In this document: positions 27,901-42,900 of the stretch, piece by piece
Position numbering within the stretch: position 1 is the first letter of the stretch
How the letters are laid out: every line of letters begins with the position of its first letter
From: Oreocharis arfaki
Lineage: Eukaryota > Chordata > Aves > Passeriformes > Paramythiidae
NCBI GenBank assembly: GCA_013398015.1
Contig: VZRR01004533.1
Coordinates: 496,260 to 560,259, forward strand
Length of the DNA stretch: 64,000 nucleotides
Reading direction: 5' to 3'
Translations under genes and position numbers: made by a program
The notes under the pieces: model-generated
Database searches by the model: none
What the model saw: the letters and a program-made list of their open reading frames with translations, nothing else
What the model was told of the DNA's origin: nothing

Positions 27901-30900
27901 AAGAGCTGCTGTGCGGAAAAAAACAAGATCTGTGGAATACCTTTTTCGTCAACAATGATATGGTAGGAATTTTTTTTTAAAGTGAAATTATTGAACTAAT
28001 AAGGTTTGAATGGTGATAAAGCAGCTGACAGTTCAGTATCAAATATAAATTTTGATGAGGCTTTTTTGCCAGATCCATGGTACCTCTGGGAAGCACTGAT
28101 TTGCAGCTGCTAAAATCCAGTGATTCATTCTGACATGGTTCCAAAACAACGCAGAAAAACAAAATCAAATTACCATGATTTTATCTGTTCTGATATATTT
28201 CCATACATATGTGGGTAAAACCAAATTACACAAATTACTAACTTTTCATATTTGCATCCTTTATGTCTTAAGGTTTAGTTGGAGGCTTGGAAAGATTATG
28301 CAGAGAAAGGCTGCATGGCTGTCTCAGTGAGTTTTAGTAACCTAAATAACTAATCAACTGTCTTTCCCACAGTTTGGAAAAAAGTTTATAGCAAGGTCAA
28401 AAAACAAATCCAAGTCTTTCAGGGCAAAAAGCTCACTCTGAAACACTATACTGATTCTTCAGTTCATCTCACAGAAGATTTGAGAAGATTGAGCAATAAC
28501 CTTAGCAGATTGACTTATTTAATTATTTTCATTGTATGATGGGTTTGGGTTTTTTGTAACATTTACCGTGGAAAAAACCCTGCAAAAACACCAGCTCTAA
28601 CTATTTCCAGTTAGACCACAGTCATTTGAAGCAGCTGGGACCTTTCTCCCAAGACACATATCAAAATCCAAACACTAAGGTCATGGTAACAGAGCTGTAT
28701 GAAATGTGTGATGACCTTATCTCTGACTTAAAATTCAAGCTCGAATTGTCTAAGTGCATAGCCCCCACTAGGCGGTTGGGAGAGCAGCAAAGAAACCACA
28801 CTTCTCCTTTGTGCTTCCTCAGTTAAGACTTTAAACCCTCTGTAACTCTTTCCAGCCAACTGTGCCTGTTTAGAGCAGATTCTGCAGTTACTTCCTCTCA
28901 GTACTACAGTTCTTGTCAACTTGTGTTATCCATGGCTCAGGAGACATATAAATAGGATACAGAGCCTTTCACCTCTAGGTCATCAATTCAAACGTTACCC
29001 ATGTTGGTAAGGACCAAAAGTTGCTATCAACAGATGGCTTTTTGGACTCCTCTGTAAACCTCCATTCCACCCGCACAAACCAGCATGTATTCCGGACCCA
29101 AAACCCTGCATTATCTTAAAAGAGGTCTACCAGGGGAAAAAGAAAATGAAATTCCAATCTTTTTCTTGTAACAAGTATCCCTCAAACATATATAGTATCC
29201 ATACTTTCGTTTTCCCTTACTTTCAACATTAGAATTGAGAGTTTCATTCATGGCGCAAGACTGTAAAACACTGGAATAACAAAAACATGTTCTAAAAGGC
29301 CACAAGCAGAGAAAGTCAAGATGTCTTTTTATTAAAAAAGAGCAATGAAGGCTTTGCTGCATTAGCAAACCTAAATGAAGGTTTATGAGAAATTATCTTT
29401 GCCTAAAATAAACATTCCTCATTGCTTTGTTATGTCCAGGACTGTGACTGTTACTCTCACTGACTCTTCCAGGAAAAAGCTTCACAGCAAAACTTAGGGA
29501 GATCAATTTTGAAATCCCTCATATGTGCACACATAAGCTGTCAGGTCTTTGCACGGACCCTATGGATGCCCTTGCTGTTGCTCAATCTTTTAGTAGTCAT
29601 AAAGGCCAGAATACATGCACTCTGCTGAGCCACAAGGAAATTACCACTTGAGTTACCTGCACGTTCCATGGGATAGCCACCTGTAGGCTGTATTACAGGG
29701 AATCGTAAGTCCCAGGCAAAATAGTAACTGTGGCATAGCTAATAAAAGAGCTATCTGAGCTGAAGCAGTAGCCTGCAGCAGAGTCTAAGCCTTCTGCACT
29801 CCATGTGATTTCAAGGCATGATACATCAAAGCTATGGTATCTCCCCTCTCCTTTAGATCTTCTTATGGTATGACAATAACATGTCCAAACCCCTCAATTC
29901 AGGAGTCCTTTGACATTTAAGACTTCCTGTCTGACAACAACTTCCATGGGAAAATTACCATATATGAGTTTAGGATTTGAAGAGTACTGATAGTTTCTCA
30001 GAAAGTGCATCAACCATCAGTGTACTCTAAAAAACCACTAGCAAATACGGAGTCAAAATGCTAAAAACCACCAGCAATTTTATCTCACCTAAATGCTCTT
30101 TACATGATGACATAAGGAACTGCAACTTCCCCTGCAATTTGAAAACCAGAACGCTGCTTGCCTTGCCTGACAGAGCAAGGGTATGGCAGAATGCAGGCCT
30201 TGACCCCAGTGTTTCCAACATTTTCAGCACACTAAACATAGCGTAGTCCACAGAAGACCTTGCAGAGGGAAGTGGTGTGATTCAGACAGCATACTCTTCA
30301 GTCTGATCTCTGACTGGAGTAGCAAAGGGACTGTCCACATCCTTCTGCTCCAAGAACACTGCAATAACATGCTACTACCACTACTACATGCAAGCTACTC
30401 TAAGCAGATGCCCAACCAGTGTCCTGTTCAGAGGTAATACTGCAGAGTAATCAAGCTGATGAGATCTACCATACCGGTTCACACACAGCAAGTTTTAATT
30501 GTAATAAGAGACACCATAGTGCCATAGCTGTAAGGTGACTCTTAAAGCTTTTGAATTTCTGCAAAGACCTCTCAGAGAGCAAACATACCTAGGTATCATG
30601 TAGCACATATATCACTGCTAAACACGCATCAGATTTGCTGCAATGCTCACAGATCTGACGTGTACAGTTAATCTGAAGCACCTTGGACATGTCTGCACAC
30701 AGGCTTCAGAGCTGATTGCTTATACACAGTGGCTGCTGTTGAGGGTTTTCAGGTGTCCAACAGTATAGTATTAGGTGTTGGCTACTCAGAAACTGAAATC
30801 CAGACAAACAGTCGAAAAGTAAATCTGGATTACATAGCAGCCCTGCAGACAACTGACTATGCACAGCTAGTTCCAAATGCAAACAGTCCTGTCCAGACAG

Positions 30901-33900
30901 ACTTGTTAGCAGGAGCTCCCTGCGGTGGTGCCAAGGGCACAAAGAGGCACCGCCAGCAACCAGGAATCCAGAAAGGGCAGGCACAGAGCATCAGTGTGAC
31001 TGAGCAAACCAGGCAGGGATCATGGTGGCAGTGCTGATATGGAAATCATGAAGAAGAAAACAGCAGCAGGGGTATTGCTGTGGTGGGTGTGCGAGGTGCA
31101 GACAGCAGCCCCAGTGGTGCAGGATTCAGCTAAAGCATGGGGCAGGGGCACCCAAGCTGCCATGGAGGGAGGGAGAACTGGGGACACTGGGACTACAGCA
31201 GCAGTGAGTGGCTCCCTGAGAAGATGAAAAGTGGAGACACAACAGGAAGAAGCAGCTGGTCATGTACCAGTTACAAACTATTATTCTAGAAATTAATTTT
31301 TAATTATACTTTTGATTCTTTTTAACAAGTCAACTTGTCACAGAGGGAAAAACCCCAAACCACAATACATTATCTGTACTTCATTCTCATAGTCCCATTT
31401 ACACAAAAACATAGAGAAACCAGATAGGTCTAAAGAAAGGTATAAGCAGTAAAATGTCCTTTCTTCTTGCATTATGAATGTGATTTAAATATATGATGAT
31501 ATATTAATCAGATATACTAATTAATATATGTAAAAAAGAGTATAAATGTACTCTGAAAGATCTTTAATCCCTAAGCATCTTGCTTTTCTTGCTTCTTAAA
31601 CCATTTTAAGTAATTAAGAAGAGTAAACTTTATTTCACATTTTATAATCATAACTTCATTACATGCCATATCCATTTAAGTAAACATTATTTTTCATGGC
31701 AATCACTACAGTCCTAGAAGTTCTTTATTACAACATTTTCAAATATTCTTGAAATACAGACCAGTATTAGGAAAGAAAGACTACACATATACCAAGCTAC
31801 AGATCTGGAACACTTACTTGTCTACATAAGTGTTCACTATTCTGTCGACTTACAGATGTTACATTTTTTCTCATAGAAATAAGTTTACTCACCTTTTTAC
31901 ACTCATCTGTTCTTTTAGTTTGCTGTACATTTCCAGCACTGCATAAAAACAAGCAAATTAATTTGTGAGTCTTATAGTGGCTTCACTTAATAAAAGAGGA
32001 AAATATGTACTGTAAAGAACAAAATTAGAAATAGAAAAGATGTGCTATATTTATCTTATTTAATTCCTACTGTAGCATAAATGTGATAAGCCTAGCAAAA
32101 AAATTCTAGAATGCAGCTAAAAAAGAAAAAAATAACTGAACTCCTAGCAGCTTTTAAATTAAAATGAATTAATACAACAGTCAACACTATACTTATCAAG
32201 CATATTCATCCACTTACTACATGCCACAACCTTATCTGCATTACCAGTCCACGGCCTGTCTCCATAAAAAGGCAACAGTACCACCTACTGCACTCAGAAC
32301 ACGTCAACAAGAAGACTTCACAAAGAAAAATTCTCAAATCTACTTTACACCAATACGACAAACAGGATAAAACCCTTATGGAGCTTATATGCAATCCTAC
32401 AATATTACCTTCCTGAAACAACATTTAGAGCCCTTACGTTTTATTTCAAAATACCTGTAGTGACAAGGAGCTCAAAGTACAATGTTGAGAGAGCATCATT
32501 AGTATTTTCCCCAGTATTCAAACACTAAAACCCACCCTCTCAAGCAACAAATTAATTGTTTACCATATGAAAATACTAGTTAATTTAAAGCTGTATGTGG
32601 CTACATTGTTTGCATCATTCAAATGTATCACTGTCTTCTAACAGTGTTGCAATTGCTCTGCATTAAACACTACAAAAGACATGGAACCTACATGCTGACA
32701 TCTTGTAAAAACCTATTAATTTTTTCATTACACTAGATATTACAGTATCACAACTTGGAAAAAATAAAAGTCTTTTCCTTTTGGCTAGTGTGACTCACTT
32801 TATTTAATTTGACATTTTATTTAGCTATAGACCACTCACCTGGAAGACACAACTGTAGTTTTTCCACAACTGTTGTAATATTCCGCTGTTGAACTCTACA
32901 TCGGATGATTTCCTCTGTTTGGGCTATCACCTTAAAGGTTTGGGGTTTTTTTTAAAGGAAAGAAAATCACACTTAAATTATGCAAATAAATTTATTTTGC
33001 TACAAATATTCATAATGCCCATATAGGAAGCACCATTTTCTCACCTCTTTCCCAGCATCCTGAAGCCTTCGGTTGGTATCAGTAACTTGGACCTTAAAAA
33101 TAATTTCACCTTTGTTAGACAAATATGCATATATTGCCCTGATGTGACTGCTCACCCTTGTAATCAGATCATGCTTCCTGAGAAACTTAGAACAAAGAAA
33201 TGCAAATTCAAATTAACTCTACAGCTTGAACTTGAACTTTTGATCGCAAAGGGCTTTTGTTAACTTCAATTACTTATGACAGTTCTTTCTAACAGATTCT
33301 GTGGCAAACTTCTCAAATTTACTTGGGATTTTTGAACTTTCCTTGTTTCTGTAGGTCTGTCAAACAATTCAAATCATTGACCCAATTGACCACTGGTCCC
33401 TTTTTGATAACCTCAATGAGCTCTATGGGCCATTCATTGTCTGTAAGAAATGGTGATTGCATTTTATGGTAATTAAACATTCATACTTTGCTGAATGCAA
33501 ACACTGGGTGGTTGATTAACATCAAACGTGGAAATCTCCAAACCACAGCAACATTTTAATGCTGCAGGTGCAGGCAAAGCTCAACCTCAGATTTTCCCAC
33601 ATAGTAAGTGACTCATTAGGTCATCATAATAAGGAAGCACATTCTAGTTTATTAAAAATCTCATTAATTTCTGAACAAAGATGCTCAATGACCTCATTGA
33701 TGCTGTATTTGGTCTCTTGTTATCTGAATATCCTTTATATAATGGTCTTCTAATCATAACCTCTGATGAACTATGCTCATTCTGTCTGGTGTGCATATTT
33801 TGCTCTCAAAAGTGTAAGGAGAGCTAAAAGGGACGGATCTCATAATTCACTATTCTGCATTCTGATCTGTGAGTCAATCTTGGTTCTCATATCTCATGAA

Positions 33901-36900
33901 AACTACTAACATCACCTACCCTCCTGCTCATCACAAAGTAAAGAACAACTTTTTTTCATGCATAATTGTGGTATTTTTAGTTTTCTAATAAGGACTTTAA
34001 ATTCTTCTAAGGTCTGACATATAAATGCATGATTAGGAAAAGACCTATTTAAGAAATACTGTGTTTATCATTTGTTGTCCTCTACCTTCTGAGAAACTCT
34101 TCAAAGAAGACAGAATAATTTGGTAGCATTTTCTGAAAACATACATTAAAAAAACCAGACTGAGATCTAACAAAATATTCAGCTTTGTAAATGTAAACTA
34201 CTGTATCAGGCAACATGGCTTTAATCACAAATCCTATTTAATTCACTTCTAAAAAATTGCTGCAAACATCAGAATGCATGTGATAAACACTAAATGAATC
34301 TTCAGTAGAAGAGCCCAATTTCTTCTTTTAGATTCAAAGACAATGATATATGAAACTCTGAAAAACTTGCTCCTTACCTTTAGTTTTTCTGCATCAGCCC
34401 TAACTTTAAGAAGTTCTGTAATAGCATCCACAAAGCCCTGATGGTGAAAATTGCACATCTTTTCTATCTCCTTGTCATGGTTACGTATGCAGGCATCAAG
34501 TTTTTCCATAAACTTCTGATGTGCATTTGGTTGGTCATCATATACAGACCTATTAAACACAAATAAGAAAATCAAAGTTTACTTTTATCCCCAGTTGAAA
34601 ATAATATGTATGTAACGATCTTTATTGAAACCTATCTCTCTTAAAAAGAAAATAAAAGAGAGTAAACTTGATGTTAGTGGCATCTTTTGATGGATCCACT
34701 CCACCAAAATCAGCATTAAAAAAAAAGATGGCACAAACCAGAGAACTGATGGTGCAGAACCCAGCCTCTATGGCATTAATCCAGGTGCTTAACCAGTTAT
34801 ATCATGGTTGACCTGAGCCTCACTGGTCTGTTATTTATGCCCTAATGCTCAAATATGGGTACAAAAGAATCAGTTTCTCCAACCACCTCAAATAGCATGG
34901 ATCGCTTTTCCATCAAATTCCACTCTTTGCTAAATATAAAGAAGTGCAAACATACAAATTTGCTTTCCTGGTATTCCTAACAGCAGGGTTATCCAACTAA
35001 ACCAGGGTTGGATGACTCCAGCCGGAATGACCGGAGCACTGTGCGGCAGCAGCCGGACCCCTGGCAATCCCCAAGGCTCCATCCCCGCTTGCCCAAACCC
35101 AACGGCTCCCAGCGCAAAACCGTGACATGCACACGCCAAAGGCTGCTTCCTCCATGGGATCTAACTGTCAGGAAGGCCTAGAATCAGGTCTTTTGGTTTA
35201 TTTTACTAATCCTTGAATCCACTTTGAAACCTCCAGAAGGAAACATGACTTGGGAGAAATTGCTGATGGAGTTTGCTAAGCAGGATCAGAAAGAGAAATC
35301 TGTGTGGAAAAACGCTCAAGCGCTAAGAATGAGCAAAAGAGGCAGAGGGCAATTTAAAGCTTTCGACTTTGGCAGAGGAAGCAGGAGAGAAGGTTTTACA
35401 TAGAACTGTACCAAAACCAAAGGTATGGAGTCTCCCAACAAAGACTGTCTTTTTGAACAAGACAGTTCAAAAAACTGATTAATAATTTCATACAGCAACA
35501 ACGGCAAAGACAGGCAGTTTTAAAGTAGCTTTTCATACAGAATGAGAGCAGCAATACGAGGATGATTTAGTCCTACATATACAAACATGTCTGTACTGCA
35601 AACTACAAGTGTTAAAAATTAGAAGTGATGAAAAACCTTTAAATTACTTTTTTAGCCTCTAATTTCCTTTCATAATTACACAGTTTTCTCCAGATATTTA
35701 CAAGGAGAACCTGGTTTAAAAAAACCCTAAAAATAAAAAATGTTAAGATGAGGAAAAGAAAAGGCTGAAGTTCCAAGGGTTTCAGTGTTGCTTGCAGAAG
35801 TACAGTCTTAAGTTCAAGAACCAGGTAACCATGAGTCAAAGCCTCTAAAACTCTTGAGGTAGACAGAAAGTACTTCCCTCCCAGTCTTCTTGGAGAAGCT
35901 GATTTCCCATATTCTTCAGATTCCCTTTTCTAACCAGACATCTGGGCTTTGCTGAGATCTGGGCTCATCATCAGTGCAAAAAACCTATGTTTATGTTTGA
36001 GTGTCTGACAGGAACGTGACCTTTCAATGAAGAAAAGGATGGAGAAGAGATTGAAAAGACTGTTGTAACATGATTCTTTATACTTTTTGAGTTTCTTTTG
36101 ACCTCGTACAATATATTCAGAGAAGCAACTGAAGTTAAGAGACAAGAAAGGCAATATGCTCTCCTACATGCTGAAGGAAGAAAGCCAATTCCTTACATTC
36201 TGCTAAGCTACAGGTATTTTCTCAGGGGAAAAAAATCTACGGAATAAAATATTCCAAAAATACCCCTTTCGCTTAGGACAGAAAAATAAGGCTACGGTAC
36301 TGAAAGCAGGTTCTTTCCTCCAAAGTGCACCGGGGAAAAATAAGATTGTTGACCCATAAAGTGGTTCACCCCTCACCATTTCCACCACCACAGTTTGAAA
36401 TGACAGCTGGAAGGAGCAAATGTGCTCCCATAAGTCTCTCCTCTTGAGGTTCCTGTCAGACTGCCTGAAAGAGCTCCCTCAAGGCTGCCCGGGATGACTG
36501 AGCTTTAAAGGGCTGTGGTGAACGGTCACAAGTGACCTGCATGTGCCAGGGGGAAATACCCACACCCAGAACCCAGTGCTGCCTGGAGGGAGAAGCAACA
36601 TCCTGGCCTGGGAGGAAAGAAAGGTGCAAGACACAGTGGGCATTGAGTGAGGCCTCATCAGGCAACCAAATGTTCTGCACCAGAAGACACAGGGGCCAGC
36701 ATGTGGAGCATAGCACTGTCACCCGTAAAGAAATGGAGAAGGGATGAGAAAAAGGTTCAACGACTGATGTTGCAGCACTCCAAAATACACAGGTTGGTTA
36801 CATGAATGCTGCTCCATTAAGAGAAGAGTCAGAGAGCCTGGAAGCTACAGAGTAGACACAGAGGGAAATCCAACTGTCTTCAGAGTCCTCAGAGAAGAAA

Positions 36901-39900
36901 AAAAAGATTAAGAGGACCTGATGCACCAAAGTGGCTTCACAGATAACTGGCAGGCGTAAGCCTCCTCTAAATGGGCTGGACTCACCACCTATACTGCACT
37001 GCATGCTAAAGCAAAAAGCAAAGAAAAAAAACCAACAACCCCCCCCCCAAAAAAATCCCAAACAAACAAAACCAAACCAACAAAAACAAACAAACAACAA
37101 AAAAAAACATACACAGAAACAAAAGTTCTATTTATTACTGCTTTCTTTCACCTTTCTGTTTAAGGGTGGAAGAAGCCTCCAAGTTTAGGTCTCCCTCCAG
37201 TGTTCTCAAAGAGAAGTGAGAAAGGAGCAGCATTATCACAAAGACAGGAGACTTCTATCTATTGCCATGTGCTCAAAATGGAAACTGTGTAATGTAAGTA
37301 TAAATGAAAACAGCAGTAAAACTCAGTAAATGAGAATGAGACTGCAAAAAGATGGTGCAAGAGGAACTCCATACTTGAGTTCGTAACACTAAACTTTCTT
37401 TGTAGCAACGCACTGTCTTTTTGGACTTAGTTATTGCCTGGCGATTTGAGGATAGCCAATAGCTGCCTTGATAACTTTTTATCCATTTCACATCTGTGTC
37501 AACACTTTCAGACATGCTGTTAAAATACTGACAAAAGGAAATCCTTCGCAATCAGAAGATTTCTCTTTAAAATGCTATCAACAAATTCCAGAAAACACAG
37601 CCAGAAGTTCTGGAAGTACATACAATGTAGCATAGGTAATACAGTTTTCTCTGTTACAAAAATCAGTATTGATTATGTTTTCCTCAATATTAAGGCTGCT
37701 TATGCTCCAATTTAATAATAGTAAAGTACTGGTTTTTAATCTCAGGGGTATTATCACAATATTTAGTTGAAAATAATACAGGAATAAATATTCGAAGTAC
37801 GGGGGAAGAAAGCAATACTGTGTACCTCTCAATGCCTTAACCACAAGACTACCCTACCTTCTTAAAATACTAGTTACTGTTTGGTGTCATACATTGTATC
37901 CTTTTCTGCAAGGATACTAATAAAATTGTGACCTGTGATTTAAACCAGTATTTTGACAGAGCTCCCTAAAATGCACTAATAGTATAAATTCCACGCTAAT
38001 TACATATGTAGACAGCTCCATCTTGTGGGAACAACAAATCAACACTCATTAGCACACAAGTGAAAAAAAACAACCCTGACAAAGAACTGCTTGCCTTTAC
38101 AGAAATAAATCATCAGAGTATTTAGAGGAAATTCACACTTTGTATCACAACTTTCTCATCTAGGTGAGAAGAAGATGAATAAAACGGGTTTACTGACTCC
38201 CTTAGGACACTGTCCTGTGAGGACACTTTACACATGCTATTTCAGGGGCTTCGGGACAGTCTGGCCTAAAGCACCAGCCTTTGTGGAAATGTAAGTGTAC
38301 ACTGGAGAGCTAAGCCATCTCCGGCCACGGACAGAAATTAGGCTTTTTCTCAAATTTGCAAACACAACTGAGACAATACACACCTGATTTACCCGCTATG
38401 GAACATTGCATATCACACTTTATTTCTGATACTGAAGCACATTTTCCATACATACATTTATTTCAAAGACTATCTACACCTATCTAAATAAAGTAATTGC
38501 TACCTCTGAATAATTATCTGAAAGTGTACATTTCAACAGATAATGACACTGCAAGAGATGCTGATAACAATTCTCCACTTTTGAGAACTAAATTATCAGG
38601 CAAACAAACCACCAGTATTGCAGTATCTTGGAGAGACATGGAATCCTAAAAGCATCCTAGAGATAATTCTTTTAATTACAAGACAAAATTAACTGAATTT
38701 ACAACACACATATAGAGTTCTGTTGGAAAGAGAGTGAGGAACTAGTAACCCTATTTAACCCATTTCTTGAGGAGATGACAATTACATGCAATCATGTCTA
38801 CCCTAAAAATCTCTCTCTCACTGTAAATTGCTTCACATCCAGCAGGAGGAAGTGTCATAAAAAGGGGCAAATGTGCCTAGGACAGCAAAAGAAGTTTTAC
38901 ATGTGTAATATACAGCTCTTTCAGGTTTTGTTTACGTTTGTACACCTCTGAATGAAGAGCCCCAAGGATCTTCTTCAGCTTTATAGGCCTCTGAAATGGA
39001 TGCTGATGGTCTGAAATATAGCATGCATTTGAACTGTGTCAAACTGAAAGACGTGATCAGTTTTTATTACAACTGCTTTCAACCTCTGATCTGCACAGCT
39101 ATAGTAACCTACAGACTATCGGTGGTTGATTCATACCATGAAACTTTTGACAAAGTATTTTCCTTGGTATGAGTCTTCAAACTGGATCAAAACAGGAGAA
39201 AATCACTGTTGTTGGAGACTGACGTTTATATTTGATACTGGCACCCAAAAAACCCAAAACAATACAACATTATCACCTTAATTTTCCATCTGGAATGAGA
39301 GAACAATAACTTGAATGACTGCTGAGACATCAGTACTGTGAATCAGTGACAGGACAGGTACTGATTTCTTTCCTAATCGACAGGGCAAGCATGAAGAGCA
39401 CAAGGAGAGCCGAACAACTTTCCTGGTAATGTGTACCAGGTTCTTTATCTATATTCCCAGAACTCTATATATAAACTGAGACAGTTTTCTTTACTCATCC
39501 CAACAATTGGATGAGTCATATTAATGCCAGTCTAGGTAAAACAAAGATAATGTGGAACATACATGAAAAAGGAAAAAAAATAAACTAGGAATAGTCAGAA
39601 ACTAAGCTAAAGGAGAAAGATGTCTTAGTTCACTGGATACATTTTATCACAATAGGGATATTTTCACCTTGATCTTTTTTATGAAGTGGGCTGAAGGGAG
39701 AAAGACAAGCATAAACAGATTTGAATTCAGGTCTCAAGAAAAAATGAAGTAGAATTTTCAGATATGCAACCTACTTTCCAATTTAAAACAATAAAATAGC
39801 TTTACTTTATACCATAAAAAACTCCCCTAAAACTTTTACTTTCAAAACTAAACCATAATATGAAAAATATGTATTTAATAGGTCTTATTAATGACTTTTT

Positions 39901-42900
39901 GTGTTTACATGCAAAAATATACTGAAGCACCAGAGGGCACCATCCTATGCACAAAAATACCAACTGCCAAGTAAGCAAAAAGACTCATCTCCAGAGAACT
40001 AAAATTCAGTCAAAAATCGTAAAACTTAACAAGCCAAGAATTCCACATGACCCTTCAAAAAACAATATTAAAAATCAATTATCTTGAAATCATCTGATCT
40101 ATTCCATAATGACAAGTCCAAACATACACATTATCACTCTCAGCAAGCATCACAAATGTCTTCACAAATGGTTACAGTCTCACTTCAAAAATACATTTCT
40201 GCTATAATTTCATACAAATATTTCTGTGCCTGCAATCAGGATAGATGTCCTTAAATGCCTGAGTGTAGGTGGGATTGAGAGAGGATGAGCATTTCACTAC
40301 GGAGGAGGGAAATAAAAAGTTAGAAGCGAAAAAAAATCGTATAAGCCCAGAAATTAATTTAATACATTGACTATACTACTGGAAGGGCAGACAACGGACG
40401 TGCATACAGACTACTACACGAAAAAGGAGAGGAGCCCAAAATTATTTTTTGAAAGTTCAGCAAATACCCCAAATTTGCTTTTTCCCCTCCTCATCTCCAG
40501 TTTATCTCCGCATTTATGGCCTCTAGACTAGAAAATGAAAATAACCAGACACCTAAACATAACTTTTACTGCAATCTTTTTCGATTAGCATGGAAAAATA
40601 GATTGCAAGAATAATCAAAATGGGAACTAAAGTAATTTTATCTCATATCTATAGCAATAGTTCTAACTTTTTGAAGGAGAAAAGTGGAACTGCTCAGGAA
40701 CTCACACTTCAGGAAAAAAATTAACTTGAACAGTTTATTTTATTAAAAATAAAATCTCCATACTTTCATAAGAAAATAATGATTCAGAAGATAATATGAA
40801 CTCCTGTTTGGTGATAACACTGTCATTTAAAAATCATTACTAGAACAGTCTATTAAATAAAAAAAATATTTAACAAATCCCATTGGAGTTTTAAAAAACA
40901 GATTATTTCTTGAAGGTTTTGGGGACTGTTTTCTGTGTTCTTTTAAATGAGCAATTATTCTATTTTTAAATGCAATCCATATTCAGGAAAGAGAAATCTG
41001 AGCTTATGGAGCATTACTGTAAATTTTTTGAGAGAACAATTCTCCTAGTAATCCTTTATAACAATAGGTTCTAGCAGCAGCAGAGACTTTTAAAACAGAT
41101 CACTTATTTAAAATAGCCAAAACAACACATCAGAAAACAGAGAAAAAAACAGCAATCTTTTTATAGGACAAAGAAACTCCTTATTAATGACTTGCCACCT
41201 TTCACCATTTTCACACCTCCCACAACCCATCCTGTTCTGTCCCGTTTCTAGGATGAATTGCAGGTTTCCCCAGCCCTGCCTGTATTGCCACAAAGTCTTT
41301 CATTTCCTGATTACACAAGACATATGAAGCAATTAAAAACTGTATGTACACATTCCTTTCAGGATACTGATAACCACTCAGTAAGTGCCAATCAGTTACA
41401 ACTCCATGAATGCTGTGACAATGACAGGAATTACACGTATCTGTACAACAGTTGTACAAGTTTGACACGGAATGTAAGTCTGACCATGCAACTTCTGACC
41501 TGCAATAGAAGCAAGAGAAAAAAGATTCATTTGTAGAGCTTAAAATTGAGCACTGTGGGGAAAAAAAAAACCCCTACTAATTACTTTGACCAATTAAATG
41601 AAGGCACAAAAAAAATTCCCTCCAACCATACACTTTTTATTCAGTTTTTCAAAGTAATATTTAAAACAAAACACACACAGAAATAAACCAACTCTCAAAT
41701 GAAGAAACTGCACTTACGGAAAATAATGTTTTTACAATTAATATCTTGCTTCCAATGCAATTTTGTCCTGATGCTGGAGATGCCCTCAGCTAGCTCCCAT
41801 ACACACATTGCAAGAAGCAGCCCACTAGATTCTCTTCCTATTTCTCCTTCCATTGAAAAAAAAAATCCCAACATGAAACAGCAACACAGAGATACATTAA
41901 ATAAAATTATAAAATAAAGTAATATTCACAATTCAAATTTGCATGATGAGTTCAGTGAGATCAGTGCAAGCACAAAACACTGACAATGCAAATTAAGATT
42001 TTGCCCTTAAAACAGACCTGTCACTGTGACTATAACCATGGCATCCCTAACCACGATACAGTATCACACACTCCATTTGAGCTGCAATTTCACAGGAAAC
42101 ACTGCAGAAACTTCCTTTGTCCTACAATACACAAAGATATTTTCTGTTTACACAAGCTGCAAACTTTGTAGGGATTTTTCCACGGAGTAATTTCATATAG
42201 GTGGCTGCATGCACCCTAAAAAGCTTTATAAAATAATGTCCAGGTGTTTCCTGTCATTCAATTGCAGTTATGGTAATAAGCACATTTCTTAAAAGCTAAG
42301 CAGCCTTTCAATGCCAGACGCTACCTACATTCCAGTTCTGCCATTCTTACTCATAATTACATCTCAACACTCTATTTAAAAGCTCACATTACATGCCAGA
42401 ACAACATAGAACTCAGCTACGGCCTATTCAGAGAAAAGATTTTATTAATCTTAGTTTAGCTGTTACGCTTTGCTTGCCTGGTTTTCCTGGATGTGCAATT
42501 TCTGTGAATTGTTCTCACTAATAGTATCCTGTTTCTATGAGCAGGAAAGGGCTGAGTACAGTTTGTTAGTTAACATTACTTCCTATAAGCAGGGTCCTTA
42601 TTCTGTAGTAGCAGCACTAGAGCAGTCATTGTTCATGCTGGATAAGCAATGGATCACGCTGATGGCTGTTAATGGACATCCTCTGCAGCGAAACATGAAC
42701 TGATAATCAGTACACCCAGATTTGCAATAGACTTCCTCCTTCCTGTTTTTACACTGCTGACCAAGGAGATGCCTCTTCCTGCGAAGCCTTTGTGTGACTT
42801 ACTGATGTATGAAGCAAGAAACTGAAAAACAAGTGCTGAACTGCCACTTTTTTTCCTAATTTTGTGTTGTAATAGTAGATAAAAAGGCAGCAAGGGAAAC

